DNA of 64,000 bases from Sphingomonadaceae bacterium (GTDB lineage: Bacteria; Pseudomonadota; Alphaproteobacteria; Sphingomonadales; Sphingomonadaceae): positions 62,001 through 126,000 of the forward strand of contig JANWWL010000006.1 of assembly GCA_025056155.1 (NCBI GenBank), given 5' to 3'. Every line of letters begins with the position of its first letter. The stretch's first letter is position 1. Shown here one piece after another: positions 42,345 to 54,587 of this stretch. The notes under the pieces are model-generated. The model had not been told where the DNA came from and did no database searches. It was given only the letters and a program-made list of their open reading frames with translations. Both the position numbers and the translations under genes were made by a program.

Positions 42345-43217
42345 GTGAGCGTCTTGCCGCCCCCCGATGCTGCAGCCGACTGGACCATTCCCCAGCGCTG
42401 GGACGCCTACACGCCCCAGCACCACGCCCGATGGCGTTTCCTCTACGACCGGCAGCTTCGCCTGCTGTCCGGCCGGGCCGTGCCGGAGTTCCTGGAGGGC
42501 GTTCGGCTTCTCGACATGGGCGAAGGCGTCCCCGACTTCGCGCGCCTGTCCGAACGGCTGGCGAAGCGGACGGGCTGGCACGTGGTGGCCGTGCCGGGGC
42601 TCGTGCCCGAGGACGTGTTCTTCCACCATCTGGCGCACCGCCGCTTCCCGGCCGGCACCTTCCTGCGCGGCCCCCACGAGCTCGACTATCTGGAGGCCCC
42701 GGACGTCTTCCACGACGTCTTCGGCCACGTCCCGCTGCTGACCCACCCGGTGTTCGCCGACTATCTGCAGGCCTATGGCCAGGGTGGCCTGCGGTCGATC
42801 CGCTTCGGGGCGCTCGACAAGCTGGCCCGGCTCTATTGGTACACGGTGGAGTTCGGCCTGATCGCGACCCCAGAAGGTCTTCGGATCTACGGGGCGGGAA
42901 TCCTCTCATCGGCCGGTGAAAGCCGTTATGCTCTGGAAAGCCCGATACCCCGCCGGCTTGCCTTCGACCTCGAACGGGTGATGCGCACGCCCTACCGCAT
43001 CGACTCGTTTCAGGATCTCTATTTCGTGATCGCCAGTTTCGACGATCTGTTGGAACGCACGCTGCGCACCGACTTCGCCCCGCTGTATGCTCGCCTCGAG
43101 GCCTTGCCCGACCTTTCGGTCACCGACCTGTTGCCGACCGACTGCATCATCGAAGCCGGGCGAACAGGCGCGGCGAGCGGGCATCCGACCTGCAGCCCCG
43201 CCCTGCTGCCGAACTGA
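42345..43217 (+). CDS. phhA: Phenylalanine 4-monooxygenase
   Basis: HLAHRRFPAGTFLRGPHELDYLEAPDVFHDVFGHVPLLTHPVFADYLQAYG; WYTVEFGLI. Confidence 0.95.
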   Translation: MSVLPPPDAAADWTIPQRWDAYTPQHHARWRFLYDRQLRLLSGRAVPEFLEGVRLLDMGEGVPDFARLSERLAKRTGWHVVAVPGLVPEDVFFHHLAHRRFPAGTFLRGPHELDYLEAPDVFHDVFGHVPLLTHPVFADYLQAYGQGGLRSIRFGALDKLARLYWYTVEFGLIATPEGLRIYGAGILSSAGESRYALESPIPRRLAFDLERVMRTPYRIDSFQDLYFVIASFDDLLERTLRTDFAPLYARLEALPDLSVTDLLPTDCIIEAGRTGAASGHPTCSPALLPN

Positions 43218-43416
43218 ACGGCCGTGGCGCCCCCGAGCACCCACGCCAACCCCGGGGCCCTTCCCGCCGCCGAACGCCGGGGGAGCTCCAGTTGGCCTGG
43301 CCCCGGTCGGCCGACCGCCCGCCCCACCGCCGCCTGCGCTGCATCCCGCGCATGGCCCCGGGGCGACGCACCCTGCCGCGCCTTGGTCGGCCGCGGCCCA
43401 TCCCCTGGCGGCTCCC

Positions 43417-44037
43417 TCAGGCCGGGCGCGCCACGCCGCGCTCCACCCAGCCCAGGACCTTCGGCGCCCGCTCCATGAATTCCTGGGCCAGCGTGTCGAT
43501 GGTGAAGCCGGCCCGAGCGATGGACGCGGCCACGGGCCGCGTCAGATGGCAGCCACCGGCGATCCGCTTCCACAGCGGCTCGAGCCGTCGCTGCCAGCGT
43601 TGCAGGCCGGGCGCCGGGGCGAGGCCGTGTTCCAGGAAGACGAGACGCCCGCCGGGCTTCAGCACCCGCCGCGCCTCGGCCAGGGCGCGGGCAGGATCCT
43701 GAACCGAACACAGCGTGAAGGTGGTGACGACCGTGTCGAAGGAGCCGTCGGGGAACGGCAGCTCCTCGGCTCGGCCGTCCACCAGTTCGATGGGGACGGC
43801 GGCCGGCACTCCCGCCCGCAGGGCCATGGCGCGCAAGCGGGCGTGGGGATCGACACCCGTGACCGAGGTCACCCGCCGGGGGTCATAGAGGGGGAGGTTG
43901 GCCCCACCACCCGCCCCCAGTTCCAGTACCCGGCCTTCGGCCTGCGGCACCACCAGGGCGCGCCGCCGCATCACGGGCGGCTGGGTGCAGGCGAAGCCGA
44001 TGAGCCTCGGCACCACATGGGCATCCCACCAGTTCAC
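43417..44037 (-). CDS. Class I SAM-dependent methyltransferase
   Basis: GRVLELGAGGGANLPLYDP, AEELPFPDGSFDTVVTTFTLCSVQDPARALAEARRVLKPGGRLVFLEHG; GTG start overlapping the dipeptidase stop. Confidence 0.9.
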   Translation of the reverse strand: MNWWDAHVVPRLIGFACTQPPVMRRRALVVPQAEGRVLELGAGGGANLPLYDPRRVTSVTGVDPHARLRAMALRAGVPAAVPIELVDGRAEELPFPDGSFDTVVTTFTLCSVQDPARALAEARRVLKPGGRLVFLEHGLAPAPGLQRWQRRLEPLWKRIAGGCHLTRPVAASIARAGFTIDTLAQEFMERAPKVLGWVERGVARPA

Positions 44038-45266
44038 GGCCGCCCAGCCTCCGTCCCCCCGGCCGAGGCCGCCTGCAGGCGCCGGGCCGTCGCTTCGGCC
44101 GCGCGCAGCACGCGCAGGAAGTTCTCGCCCGCCAGCTTGCGCAGTTGCGCTTCGCTCCACCCGCGCCGGGCGAGTTCCGCGAACAGGGCTGGATAGGTCG
44201 CCACGGTCTCGAGGCCCTTCGGCAGGTCGGGCACGCCGTCGAAGTCTCCGCCCAACCCCACGTGGTCGTAGCCGGCCACGCGGGCGACGTGCTCGATGTG
44301 GTCGGCCACCTGGGCCAGCGTCGCCTCGGGCCGGGGATTGGCGCGCTCCCACTCGGCCATGCGCCGTTCGGCCTCGGCCCCCTGCCCCGCCACCAGCCGT
44401 TGGGCCGTCCGGCGCGCCTCCCAGTCGGCTCGGGCCTGGCTGACGAACGCCGGCACGAACGTCACCATCACCAGCCCACCGTTGTCCTTCAGGCGCTTCA
44501 GCACGTCGTCGGGCACGTTGCGCGGATGGTTGACGAGCGCGCGCGCACTCGAGTGCGAGAAGATGACGGGCGCTTGGGCCACGTCCAGCACCTGGTGCAT
44601 CACCTGCGGCGAGACGTGCGACAGGTCGACCAGCACGCCCAACCGGTTCATCTCCGCGATCATCGCCAGGCCGCCAGGGGCCATGCCGCCGTGGCGGGGA
44701 TCGGCGGTCGCGCTGTCGAACAGGTTCGTCGGGCGGCTGTGCGCCAGGGTCATGGCGCGGACCCCGAGCGCGTGGGCGCGCCGAAGGATGGCGATGTCGT
44801 CGGCCACCTGGTGGGCGCCTTCGATTCCGAGCAGCGAGGCGATGCGGCCGCGGCGGAAGGCACGCTCCACCTCGGCTGCGGTGGTGGCCAGCTCGAACGT
44901 TCGGGGCTCCCGCCGGATCCAGTGGCGCACCAGTTCGATCTGTTCGAAGGTGGTGCGCACGGCCTCGACGGGCGGAAGGGTCGCGGGCACGTAGACCGAC
45001 CAGATCTGGCCCCCTACGCGGCCCTGCCGCAGCCAGGGGATCGAGGTGTGCCCGGGCGGCCGGCGGGCCGACGGGTCGGCGTACAGGTCGGCCGACTTGG
45101 CCTGCTCAAGTCCCAGCGCCGTGCGCATGGCCCACGCCCAGTCGTTGTGCCCGTCGATGAGGGGCGTCGAGGCCAGGACGCGCTCGACGAGCACCGGCGG
45201 CGGGGTGGCCCAGGCCGCCCACGGCAGGCCGAGGAGGACGAGCGCCCGGAAGGCACGCCAGCGCAT
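44034..45266 (-). CDS. Membrane dipeptidase (peptidase M19)
   Basis: TPLIDGHNDWAWAMR, GIEGAHQV, VDLSHVSPQVMHQVLDVAQAPVIFSHSSARAL, HVGLGGDFDGV. Confidence 0.95.
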   Translation of the reverse strand: MRWRAFRALVLLGLPWAAWATPPPVLVERVLASTPLIDGHNDWAWAMRTALGLEQAKSADLYADPSARRPPGHTSIPWLRQGRVGGQIWSVYVPATLPPVEAVRTTFEQIELVRHWIRREPRTFELATTAAEVERAFRRGRIASLLGIEGAHQVADDIAILRRAHALGVRAMTLAHSRPTNLFDSATADPRHGGMAPGGLAMIAEMNRLGVLVDLSHVSPQVMHQVLDVAQAPVIFSHSSARALVNHPRNVPDDVLKRLKDNGGLVMVTFVPAFVSQARADWEARRTAQRLVAGQGAEAERRMAEWERANPRPEATLAQVADHIEHVARVAGYDHVGLGGDFDGVPDLPKGLETVATYPALFAELARRGWSEAQLRKLAGENFLRVLRAAEATARRLQAASAGGTEAGRP

Positions 45267-45342
45267 GCCGCCGCCCTCCCGGCCCCTTCACCATGGGGTC
45301 AAGGCCACTTGACGCCCGGCCCGCGCACCCTAGGCCGCCACC

Positions 45343-46332
45343 ATGGCGCGCATGCGGGCCATGGTGCTCCAAGCCCCCGGCCAACCGCTGGTGCCGGTGG
45401 AGCGCGCGCTGCCCGATCCCGGCCCGGGGGAAGTGCGCGTGCGGGTGATGGCCTGCGGCGTGTGCCGCACCGACCTTCATCTGGTGGACGGCGAGGTGGA
45501 AGGGCGCCTGCCCGTGGTGCCGGGACACGAGGTGGTGGGGCGCATCGACGCGCTGGGCCCGGGCGTGACGGATCTCGCGCCTGGTCAGCGCGTGGGCATC
45601 CCGTGGCTGGGCGGGACGTGCGGCACCTGCCGCTTCTGCCGCGACGGCGCCGAGAACCTGTGCGACGCGCCCGCCTTCACGGGCTGCCACCGCGACGGTG
45701 GCTACGCCACGCACGCGCTGGCCGATGCCCGGTTCGTGCTGCCGCTCGATGACGACCTGGACGACATCGGCACCGCACCCCTGCTGTGCGCGGGTCTGAT
45801 CGGCTGGCGGGCGCTCAAGGCCGCCGGAGATGCCAGGGTGCTGGGCCTCTACGGCTTCGGCGCGGCCGCGCACCTGGTGGCCCAGGTGGCCCGCGCGGAG
45901 GGCCGCACGGTCTTGGCCTTCACGCGGCCGGGCGACGTAGCGGCCCAACGCTTCGCCCGACAGCTGGGCTGCGCCTTCGCCGCAGGCGCCGATGAAGCCC
46001 CGCCCGAACCCATGGACGCCGCCATCCTCTTCGCCCCGGCCGGAGAGCTGGTGCCGACCGCCTTGGCCCACGTGCGCAAGGGGGGGCGCGTCGTGTGCGG
46101 CGGCATCCACATGTCCGACATCCCAGGCTTTCCCTACCGCCTGCTGTGGGGCGAGCGGCGCGTGGAATCCGTGGCCAACCTCACCCGGGCGGATGGTCGC
46201 GAGTTCCTGGCGGTGGCCGCCCGCCTGGGTCTTAGGGCCCATGCCCACGCCCGACCGCTGGCCGAGGCGAACGAAGCGCTCGACGACCTGCGCCAGGGCC
46301 GAGTGACGGGCGCGCTCGTGCTCGTCCCATGA
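45343..46332 (+). CDS. Zinc-dependent alcohol dehydrogenase family protein
   Basis: CGVCRTDLHLVDGE, PVVPGHEVVGRI, structural-zinc region CGTCRFCRDGAENLC, GLYGFGAAAHL. Confidence 0.94.
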   Translation: MARMRAMVLQAPGQPLVPVERALPDPGPGEVRVRVMACGVCRTDLHLVDGEVEGRLPVVPGHEVVGRIDALGPGVTDLAPGQRVGIPWLGGTCGTCRFCRDGAENLCDAPAFTGCHRDGGYATHALADARFVLPLDDDLDDIGTAPLLCAGLIGWRALKAAGDARVLGLYGFGAAAHLVAQVARAEGRTVLAFTRPGDVAAQRFARQLGCAFAAGADEAPPEPMDAAILFAPAGELVPTALAHVRKGGRVVCGGIHMSDIPGFPYRLLWGERRVESVANLTRADGREFLAVAARLGLRAHAHARPLAEANEALDDLRQGRVTGALVLVP

Positions 46333-47870
46333 GCCCAGCCGAGGCCTTCCTGGCCTCGGGCGCTGGTGTGGGGCCCGTCGAGCGGCGCATCGACACCCAC
46401 GCGGCCATCCTGTTCCTCACGCGCGATCGGGCCTGGAAGTTGAAACGGCCCATCGCCACGGGCTATCTCGACTTCTCGACCCCCGACCGGCGCCGGGCCG
46501 CACTCGAAGCGGAGCTCGAGCTCAACCAGCGCACCGCCCCCGAGCTCTACCTTGCCGTCCATCCGGTGACGCGCCGGGCGGACGGTACGCTGGGCCTGGG
46601 CGGACCGGGGGAGCCGGTCGATTGGGTGCTCGAGATGCGCCGTTTTCCGGATGGCGCGCTCCTTTCCGACCGGTTGGCCGCGGGCGCGTTGGCCCCCACG
46701 CTGGCCGACGCCTTGGCCGACGCGGTCGCGGCCTTCCACGCCAAGGCCGAACCCGTCGTGGGCCCAGCGGCGGACCGGTTCGCCGCCATCGTCGACGGCA
46801 ACGCCCGAAGCCTCGAGGTCGAAGGGGAGGCTTTCGACCGGCCCGCGGTGCACCGGCTGATCGCCGCCCAGCGATCGGCCCTGGAACGGCTGCGCCCGCT
46901 GCTCGACGCCCGCGGGGCGGGCGGCCGTGTCGCCCGTCTGCACGGCGACTTGCATGCGGCCAACGTCGCCATCCTGGACGGCCGGCCGGTGCTGTTCGAC
47001 GCCCTCGAATTCTCCGCCGAGCTCGCCACCGTCGACCGGCTCTACGATCTGGCCTTCCTGCTCATGGACTTGTGGCGGCGGGCCGAGCCCCAGGGCGCCT
47101 GTCGCATCTTGAACCGCTGGTTCGACCGGCTGGGAGAGGACGAAGCCGCGCTCGCGCTGTTGCCGCTGTTCCTGTCGGTCCGGGCCACGGTGCGGGCCCA
47201 CGTGGCGGCCACCCGGGCCCGGGTGACGGGCGAAGCGGCGGCCCGCGCCCGGGCCCAGGCCGACCTGGCGTGGGCCGAGGCGTTCCTCGCGCCCGTTCCG
47301 CCGGTCCTCGTGGCCGTGGGCGGCCTGTCGGGAACGGGCAAGTCGGCGCTGGCCCTCGGCTTGGCGGCGGAACTCGGCCGGCCGCCCGGGGCCCGCGTGC
47401 TGCGCTCGGATGTGGTGCGCAAGCGCCAGTGGGGCCGCCTGCTCGAGGAGCGACTGCCGCCCGAGGCCTACACGCCCGACGCCTCGGCCCGCGTCTATGC
47501 CGAGCTGGACCACCGCGCCGGCCAGGCGCTGGCCGCCGGGCAGGCCGCAGTGCTGGATGCGGTGCACGCCAGTGCGGCGGAGCGGCGGCAGGCGGAAGCC
47601 CGGGCGCGGCAGGCCGGAGTGGCGTTCGCGGGCCTTTGGCTCGATGCGCCCCTGGCCGTCCGCCTGGCCCGGGTGCGCACGCGGGTGGGTGACGCATCGG
47701 ATGCCGACGAGGCCGTGGCGCGCGCTCAGGAAGCCATGGCCCCGGCCGACCCGTCGCCCTTCCGGCCGCTCGATGCCTCGGGCCCGCTCGACGCGACGCG
47801 GGCCTTGGCCCGCGCCATCCTGTCAGCCGAGTTCGGCACCCGACCAAGGTCGCAGAAGTTCGGGGGCTGA
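46329..47870 (+). CDS. Fused aminoglycoside phosphotransferase-like / P-loop AAA kinase protein
   Basis: N-terminal HGDLHAANVAILDGRPVLFDALEFS kinase motif; C-terminal VAVGGLSGTGKSALALGLA Walker A. Confidence 0.9.
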   Translation: MSPAEAFLASGAGVGPVERRIDTHAAILFLTRDRAWKLKRPIATGYLDFSTPDRRRAALEAELELNQRTAPELYLAVHPVTRRADGTLGLGGPGEPVDWVLEMRRFPDGALLSDRLAAGALAPTLADALADAVAAFHAKAEPVVGPAADRFAAIVDGNARSLEVEGEAFDRPAVHRLIAAQRSALERLRPLLDARGAGGRVARLHGDLHAANVAILDGRPVLFDALEFSAELATVDRLYDLAFLLMDLWRRAEPQGACRILNRWFDRLGEDEAALALLPLFLSVRATVRAHVAATRARVTGEAAARARAQADLAWAEAFLAPVPPVLVAVGGLSGTGKSALALGLAAELGRPPGARVLRSDVVRKRQWGRLLEERLPPEAYTPDASARVYAELDHRAGQALAAGQAAVLDAVHASAAERRQAEARARQAGVAFAGLWLDAPLAVRLARVRTRVGDASDADEAVARAQEAMAPADPSPFRPLDASGPLDATRALARAILSAEFGTRPRSQKFGG

Positions 47871-47954
47871 TGGGGGTTCGCGACCCGTTCATCCGGGGCT
47901 AAGGAGGGATGCGAGGAGCGCCAACGCAACCAGGCGCCCCGGGGAGGACCGAAT

Positions 47955-49913
<1,959 letters not shown>

Positions 49914-50255
49914 AGCAGACCCTGAAGCAGGCGACGCTGCCTTCGCGCCGGCCGGCGGCCCGTTTACGCGGCCGCCCTGTTGGCTTGGCCCTCACCGCCC
50001 GGGCCCGCCGGGGGCTCGACCGGGCGGCCTTCGCGAGGGCGGTGCGGCCGAAGGCGGTCCGGTCGCGTCGGGCCCCTTGGCCGGCTTCGCCGCAAGGGCC
50101 CCTGCCGATGGATCGGCCCCGGGCACGCGGCCGGGGTTGCAAGGCCCGCGCACACCGAAGCGCCCGGTGGCGTCCGCGTTCCTTCGTGAAACGGGTTGGC
50201 ACCCGCGGGGCGTCAAGCTAGGAAACAAACCGGCCGTTCGGAACAGGAGGGGGTC

Positions 50256-51344
50256 ATGATCGATCGTGCGCTTTGGCTGGTGTCGGCGCTGCTGACGGCG
50301 GGGGCCGTGCAGGCGGGGGGCCTGCAGGGGCCGATTTCGAACGAGGTGGCCCGCGAGATCGTGGGCCAGACCTCGACGGCGACGGTCGCGGCCGGGGGCA
50401 ATCCCATCTACATCCCGCCCAAGCCCCAGTATTCGGGCGTAGTGGGTCTGAGGATGGACTTCGGCGCGGCGGGAGCGTTCGTGTGCTCGGGCAGCCTCCT
50501 CAACCGGCGCTCGGTGCTCACGGCCGCCCACTGCGTGACGAACGGCGGGCAGAAGCCGCTGTCGACGACCGTGCACTTCTACGGCGGCCCGTTTGACCTT
50601 GACGTCTATTCTGCGGCGTCGGCCGCTCTCGTCACGAAAATCACGGTCGGCTTCCACCACGTCCATCCGCTCTACACGGAGGAGGTGGTCGACGAGAACG
50701 ACATCGCCGTCCTGAAGCTCACGGCCGATGCACCGGCCTTCGCGCCGCGCTACGCGCTGTCGGGCCTCACCGACCTGACGGGTGTCGCCCATGAGATCGC
50801 GGGCTATGGCCTGCGCTCGTTGAGCGGCGGTGCCAACGGCACGCTTCCGGGCTTCGCGCTCGCACCCGGTCGGCTGCGCAGCGCCGACAACCGGTTCGAC
50901 TTTCGCCTGGGGGATCCTGACTTCGGCGGGTTCTTCGCGGGCTTCTTCGGGACGGCACCGTTCGCCAACGTCTGGATCACGGACTTCGACAACAACACGC
51001 CCGGCTTCGATGCATCGTGCGTGCTGGGCTCGCTGCTCGGGCTGGGCGGCCCCAAATACTGCCACGTCGGCGTCGGCCCGCGCGAGGGCATCGGCGCCGG
51101 AGGCGATTCCGGCGCACCCTACTTCGTGGACGGCAAGGTGGCGGCCGTCCACAGCTTCGGCTGGGCGGCCTTCGGCGGCACCAGCGCCAACCGGTTCGGC
51201 ATGTTCAAGGGTGCCGTGCCCGTCTACCTCCATCGCGACTACATCCTGGCCCACATTCCTGAGCCTTCGACCTGGGCGCTGATGATCGCGGGCTTCGGCC
51301 TTGTGGGCGGGCGACTGCGCCGGAGGCGCCTGACGGCCGCCTGA
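50256..51344 (+). CDS. Trypsin-like serine protease with PEP-CTERM sorting signal
   Basis: TAAHC, ENDIAVLKL, GGDSGAP catalytic motifs; C-terminus PEPSTWALMIAGFGLVGGRLRRRRLTAA; AGGAGG SD upstream of the ATG. Confidence 0.9.
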   Translation: MIDRALWLVSALLTAGAVQAGGLQGPISNEVAREIVGQTSTATVAAGGNPIYIPPKPQYSGVVGLRMDFGAAGAFVCSGSLLNRRSVLTAAHCVTNGGQKPLSTTVHFYGGPFDLDVYSAASAALVTKITVGFHHVHPLYTEEVVDENDIAVLKLTADAPAFAPRYALSGLTDLTGVAHEIAGYGLRSLSGGANGTLPGFALAPGRLRSADNRFDFRLGDPDFGGFFAGFFGTAPFANVWITDFDNNTPGFDASCVLGSLLGLGGPKYCHVGVGPREGIGAGGDSGAPYFVDGKVAAVHSFGWAAFGGTSANRFGMFKGAVPVYLHRDYILAHIPEPSTWALMIAGFGLVGGRLRRRRLTAA

Positions 51345-51457
51345 CGCGGCCTGGCCACGCTCCCTGGGTGTCGCCTCGGCACCGAAGCGCGGCGTGGCGG
51401 CGGCGCAACGTCGGGCCAGAGGAAGGCCCCAGCAGCGCAACCGCCGGCCGTCGCCGA

Positions 51458-51496
51458 TTGACAGTCGCGCAAGCCCCCTGCACCTTGTCCGGACAA
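51458..51496 (+). promoter_or_regulatory. Candidate promoter with overlapping palindromic operator upstream of the TonB-dependent receptor
   Basis: TTGACA at 51458-51463; perfect 12-bp palindrome TTGTCCGGACAA at 51485-51496, just after the expected -10 spacing. Confidence 0.4.
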
Positions 51497-51535
51497 ATCG
51501 GTGTCAGACCGGCAGGGTTCACGGGAGACGGGGCC

Positions 51536-54169
51536 ATGATGAGGGGTTGGGCCGTCAAGGGACTGCGGCGGGGGCGCGTGCCCTGGCTCGTCGGGGCGGC
51601 GCTGGCGGCCACCGGCGGCTGGGCCCAGGTGCCGTCGGGAGCGCTCGCCGAGGCCGGGGCGGGCGACATCATCGTGACGGCCCGCAAGCGCGAGGAACGC
51701 CTGCAGGACGTCCCCCTGTCGGTGACGGCCGTGACGGAGCAGACCATCGAGCGCCAGGGCTTGCGCTCGGTCATGGACATCGCCGACGTCACGCCTGGCC
51801 TGTCGTTCCGCCAGGCCTTCGGCCGCAACTTCGACCGGCCGGTCATCCGTGGCATGTCGAACATCCAGGGTGCACCCAACGCCGCGTTCTTCATCGACGG
51901 CGTGTTCGTGGTGGGGCCGTTGTCGGGCTTCAACGTCGACAATCTCGAGCGGGTCGAGGTGATCCGCGGCCCGCAGTCGGCGCTGTTCGGCCGGGCGACC
52001 TTCGCGGGCGCCATCAACTTCGTGACCCGCGCGCCCGGCAACACCCCGGCGGGGCGGGTTACCACGAGCCTCGGGGCCGACGGGCTCAAGGAACTGTCGG
52101 GGTTCGTTTCGGGACCGCTCGTCCGCGACCGCCTGGCCGTCGAAGTGAACGGGCGGATCTGGCGGTTCGACGGCCAGTACGAGAACCTTGCCGATCCCGT
52201 CGAGAAACTGGGGCGCGAGGAATCGGACTCGGTCGGGGTCACGCTGCGCGCCACCCCCACCGACTCCCTGACCTTGACGGCACGGGTGGGCTACCAGGCC
52301 GACCGCGACGGTCACTTCCCGATCGCGCTCTTGGGCCGGGTGATCGGTCAGACCCTTCCCGTGCCCGGCCAACTGGTCAACAATGGCGCCCTGACCTGTT
52401 TCCTGCCCGAGATCATCGGCCTTGGGCCGCCGCCGGCGCTGAGGCCGGTGGCGCGCACGCGCACCCGGGGTTACTTCTGTGGCGAGATCCCCACGCCCCG
52501 GCAGTACGCCCTCAATACCGACGTCTACCGCATCGCGGGCTTCCCCCATGGCCTTGAGCGCGAGCTCATCCGCACCAGCCTCAAGGTGGAAACCCGTCTG
52601 GGCGACTGGCTGCTCCAGGGCATCGGGGCGTGGAACCGCTTCGAGCAGATCGCCGCGGTCGACCAAGACTATACCGAGCGCCGCGTGCTGGCCTTCGAGA
52701 CCATCACGGGCTCGGGCGCCCGCGACGTCTCGGGCGAGATTCGCCTGCTGAGCCCGGCCGACCGGCGCCTGCGAGGCCTGGCCGGCGCCTACGTGTATTT
52801 CGAACGCAGTCTGCCCGAGAACTTCTCGGCCGCCCTCACCTTCCCGGGGCCGCCGCCTCGTCCGTGGGTGCGCGGCGACGATCCCGCCCGCATCGTGCGC
52901 AACCGCGTGTTCGACAACGAGGTCGACAACCGGGGGATCTTCGGTCAAGTCCAGTTCGAGATCCTGCCTCGGCTCACCCTTTCGGCCGAAGGTCGCTACC
53001 AGGAAGAGACGCTCAGAACCTCGGGCACCTCGACGGCGACGGTGGGCACCACCGTGTTCACCAGGCAGATCGAGCCGCCGCTGGGCGTGGCCACCTACCG
53101 TAGCTTCCTGCCCCGCTTCACCGCTGACTGGAAGGCGCGCGATGGGCTGCTGCTCTACGCCGTGGCCGCCAAGGGGAACAAGCCGGGCGGCTTCAACTCC
53201 GGCGCCTACAGCGCGATCTACGACGACGCCGAAGTGGCCCGTCTGGTCCAGCTCGGGCTCGACCGGTTCGACGAGGAAGAGGCCTGGAGCTACGAAGGCG
53301 GCATCAAGGCCGAGTTGTTCGACCGTCGGTTGGCTCTGAGCCTCGCCGGCTACTACGTCGACTGGAAGAACCAGCAGCTGACCCAGACGATCCAGGTGCA
53401 GCGCCGCGACGGCGTGCTGGGCTCGCTGAGTTTCACGTCCAACGTGGGCAAGTCGCGCGTGGCCGGCCTCGAGTTCGAGGCGCTCTACCGCCCGACCGAC
53501 TGGCTCGACCTGCGCGCGGGCTATGCGCTGGCGGACACCAAGATCCAGGACTTCGTGACCGACGACCAGGCCGACCTCTACATCACCGCCCAGGACCTGG
53601 CCGACCTCAACGCCCGCGCACCGCTGCCCAACTTCCAGGCGCCGGGCACGCCGGGCTTCGCCCAGTATCTGGCGGCGCTCGCCGCCGCTGCGCCGGCGCG
53701 TTTCGCGGCCGTCAACGAACTGTTGGCCCGGCGGGGGAACGCCCGGGGCAACCGGCTGCCGCGCGCGCCAATGCACATGTTCAACCTGGGCGGCACCGCG
53801 AGCTATCCCCTGTTCGAGCGCGTCTCGGGCTTCCTGGCGGCCAACCTCTCCTACGAATCCCGCCGGTACGTGCAGGTCGACAACCTCGCCTGGTCGGGCG
53901 ACAGCTGGAACCTCAACCTGCGGGGCGGCTTCGAGCGGGACGGTTGGTTGCTCGTGGTCTTCGTGACGAACGCGCTCAACGACCGGACGCCGGTCGACGT
54001 CTTGCGCTCGATCGACACGGGCCAGACGCTGTTCCGGCCGGCCCTGCGTCCGGGCGAGGCCACGGCCTTCCTGTTGGGGCAGAACGTCTCGAGCGCCAAC
54101 ATTCGCGACTTTGCCGTGACCCCTCCGCGCCTCAGGAACGTGGGCGTGACCGTGCAGTACCGCTTCTAG
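51536..54169 (+). CDS. TonB-dependent receptor
   Basis: DIIVTARKREERLQDVPLSVTAVTEQTIERQGL plug, VIRGPQSALFGRATFAGAINFVTR, C-terminal RNVGVTVQYRF. Confidence 0.96.
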   Translation: MMRGWAVKGLRRGRVPWLVGAALAATGGWAQVPSGALAEAGAGDIIVTARKREERLQDVPLSVTAVTEQTIERQGLRSVMDIADVTPGLSFRQAFGRNFDRPVIRGMSNIQGAPNAAFFIDGVFVVGPLSGFNVDNLERVEVIRGPQSALFGRATFAGAINFVTRAPGNTPAGRVTTSLGADGLKELSGFVSGPLVRDRLAVEVNGRIWRFDGQYENLADPVEKLGREESDSVGVTLRATPTDSLTLTARVGYQADRDGHFPIALLGRVIGQTLPVPGQLVNNGALTCFLPEIIGLGPPPALRPVARTRTRGYFCGEIPTPRQYALNTDVYRIAGFPHGLERELIRTSLKVETRLGDWLLQGIGAWNRFEQIAAVDQDYTERRVLAFETITGSGARDVSGEIRLLSPADRRLRGLAGAYVYFERSLPENFSAALTFPGPPPRPWVRGDDPARIVRNRVFDNEVDNRGIFGQVQFEILPRLTLSAEGRYQEETLRTSGTSTATVGTTVFTRQIEPPLGVATYRSFLPRFTADWKARDGLLLYAVAAKGNKPGGFNSGAYSAIYDDAEVARLVQLGLDRFDEEEAWSYEGGIKAELFDRRLALSLAGYYVDWKNQQLTQTIQVQRRDGVLGSLSFTSNVGKSRVAGLEFEALYRPTDWLDLRAGYALADTKIQDFVTDDQADLYITAQDLADLNARAPLPNFQAPGTPGFAQYLAALAAAAPARFAAVNELLARRGNARGNRLPRAPMHMFNLGGTASYPLFERVSGFLAANLSYESRRYVQVDNLAWSGDSWNLNLRGGFERDGWLLVVFVTNALNDRTPVDVLRSIDTGQTLFRPALRPGEATAFLLGQNVSSANIRDFAVTPPRLRNVGVTVQYRF

Positions 54170-54410
54170 CGCCCCACCGGGCGGCGCGGCCCGCGACCGA
54201 CGACCCGTAAGGCCTTCAAGCCGAGGCAACCGGCGTCACGGCAGGGCGACGGCGCCATGGGGCGCCCGGCCGGTCCCGCGGAACATGGGCCGAGCATTAA
54301 GAGCGTCCGCCCAGTCGACGCGCCCGTACGCCTTTGCTTCGTGGATGCCAGTCCACCCGTTTCGCGGAGGCTCCGCCGTGGTGCCACCAAAACCTGCCTC
54401 GCGGCGGCAG

Positions 54411-54497
54411 TGGTGCGGTCGAGAAGACTCGAACTTCCACGGCCTTTCGGCCACAGCGACCTCAACGCTGCGCGTCTACCAGTTCCGCCACGACCGC
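54411..54497 (-). tRNA. tRNA-Leu (anticodon GAG), CCA encoded
   Basis: Reverse complement GCGGTCGTGGCGGAACTGGTAGACGCGCAGCGTTGAGGTCGCTGTGGCCGAAAGGCCGTGGAAGTTCGAGTCTTCTCGACCGCACCA: acceptor GCGGTCG/CGACCGC, CAGCG-TTGAGGT-CGCTG arm, long variable arm, TTCGAGT loop. Confidence 0.95.
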
Positions 54498-54587
54498 ACG
54501 CCGCAGCCAGCACTCGGCCCAAGCTGGCCAGAGCCACACGCCTACCCCAGCCCGCCCCAACGCGCAAGGGCCGGAGCCGCGTGGCAA

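Noticed and set aside
50196-50212. Sigma-54-like TTGGCAC with GG-N10-GC spacing upstream of the PEP-CTERM protease
   Set aside because: The -24 element is good but the -12 element is GGGCG rather than TTGCW; too weak to call.
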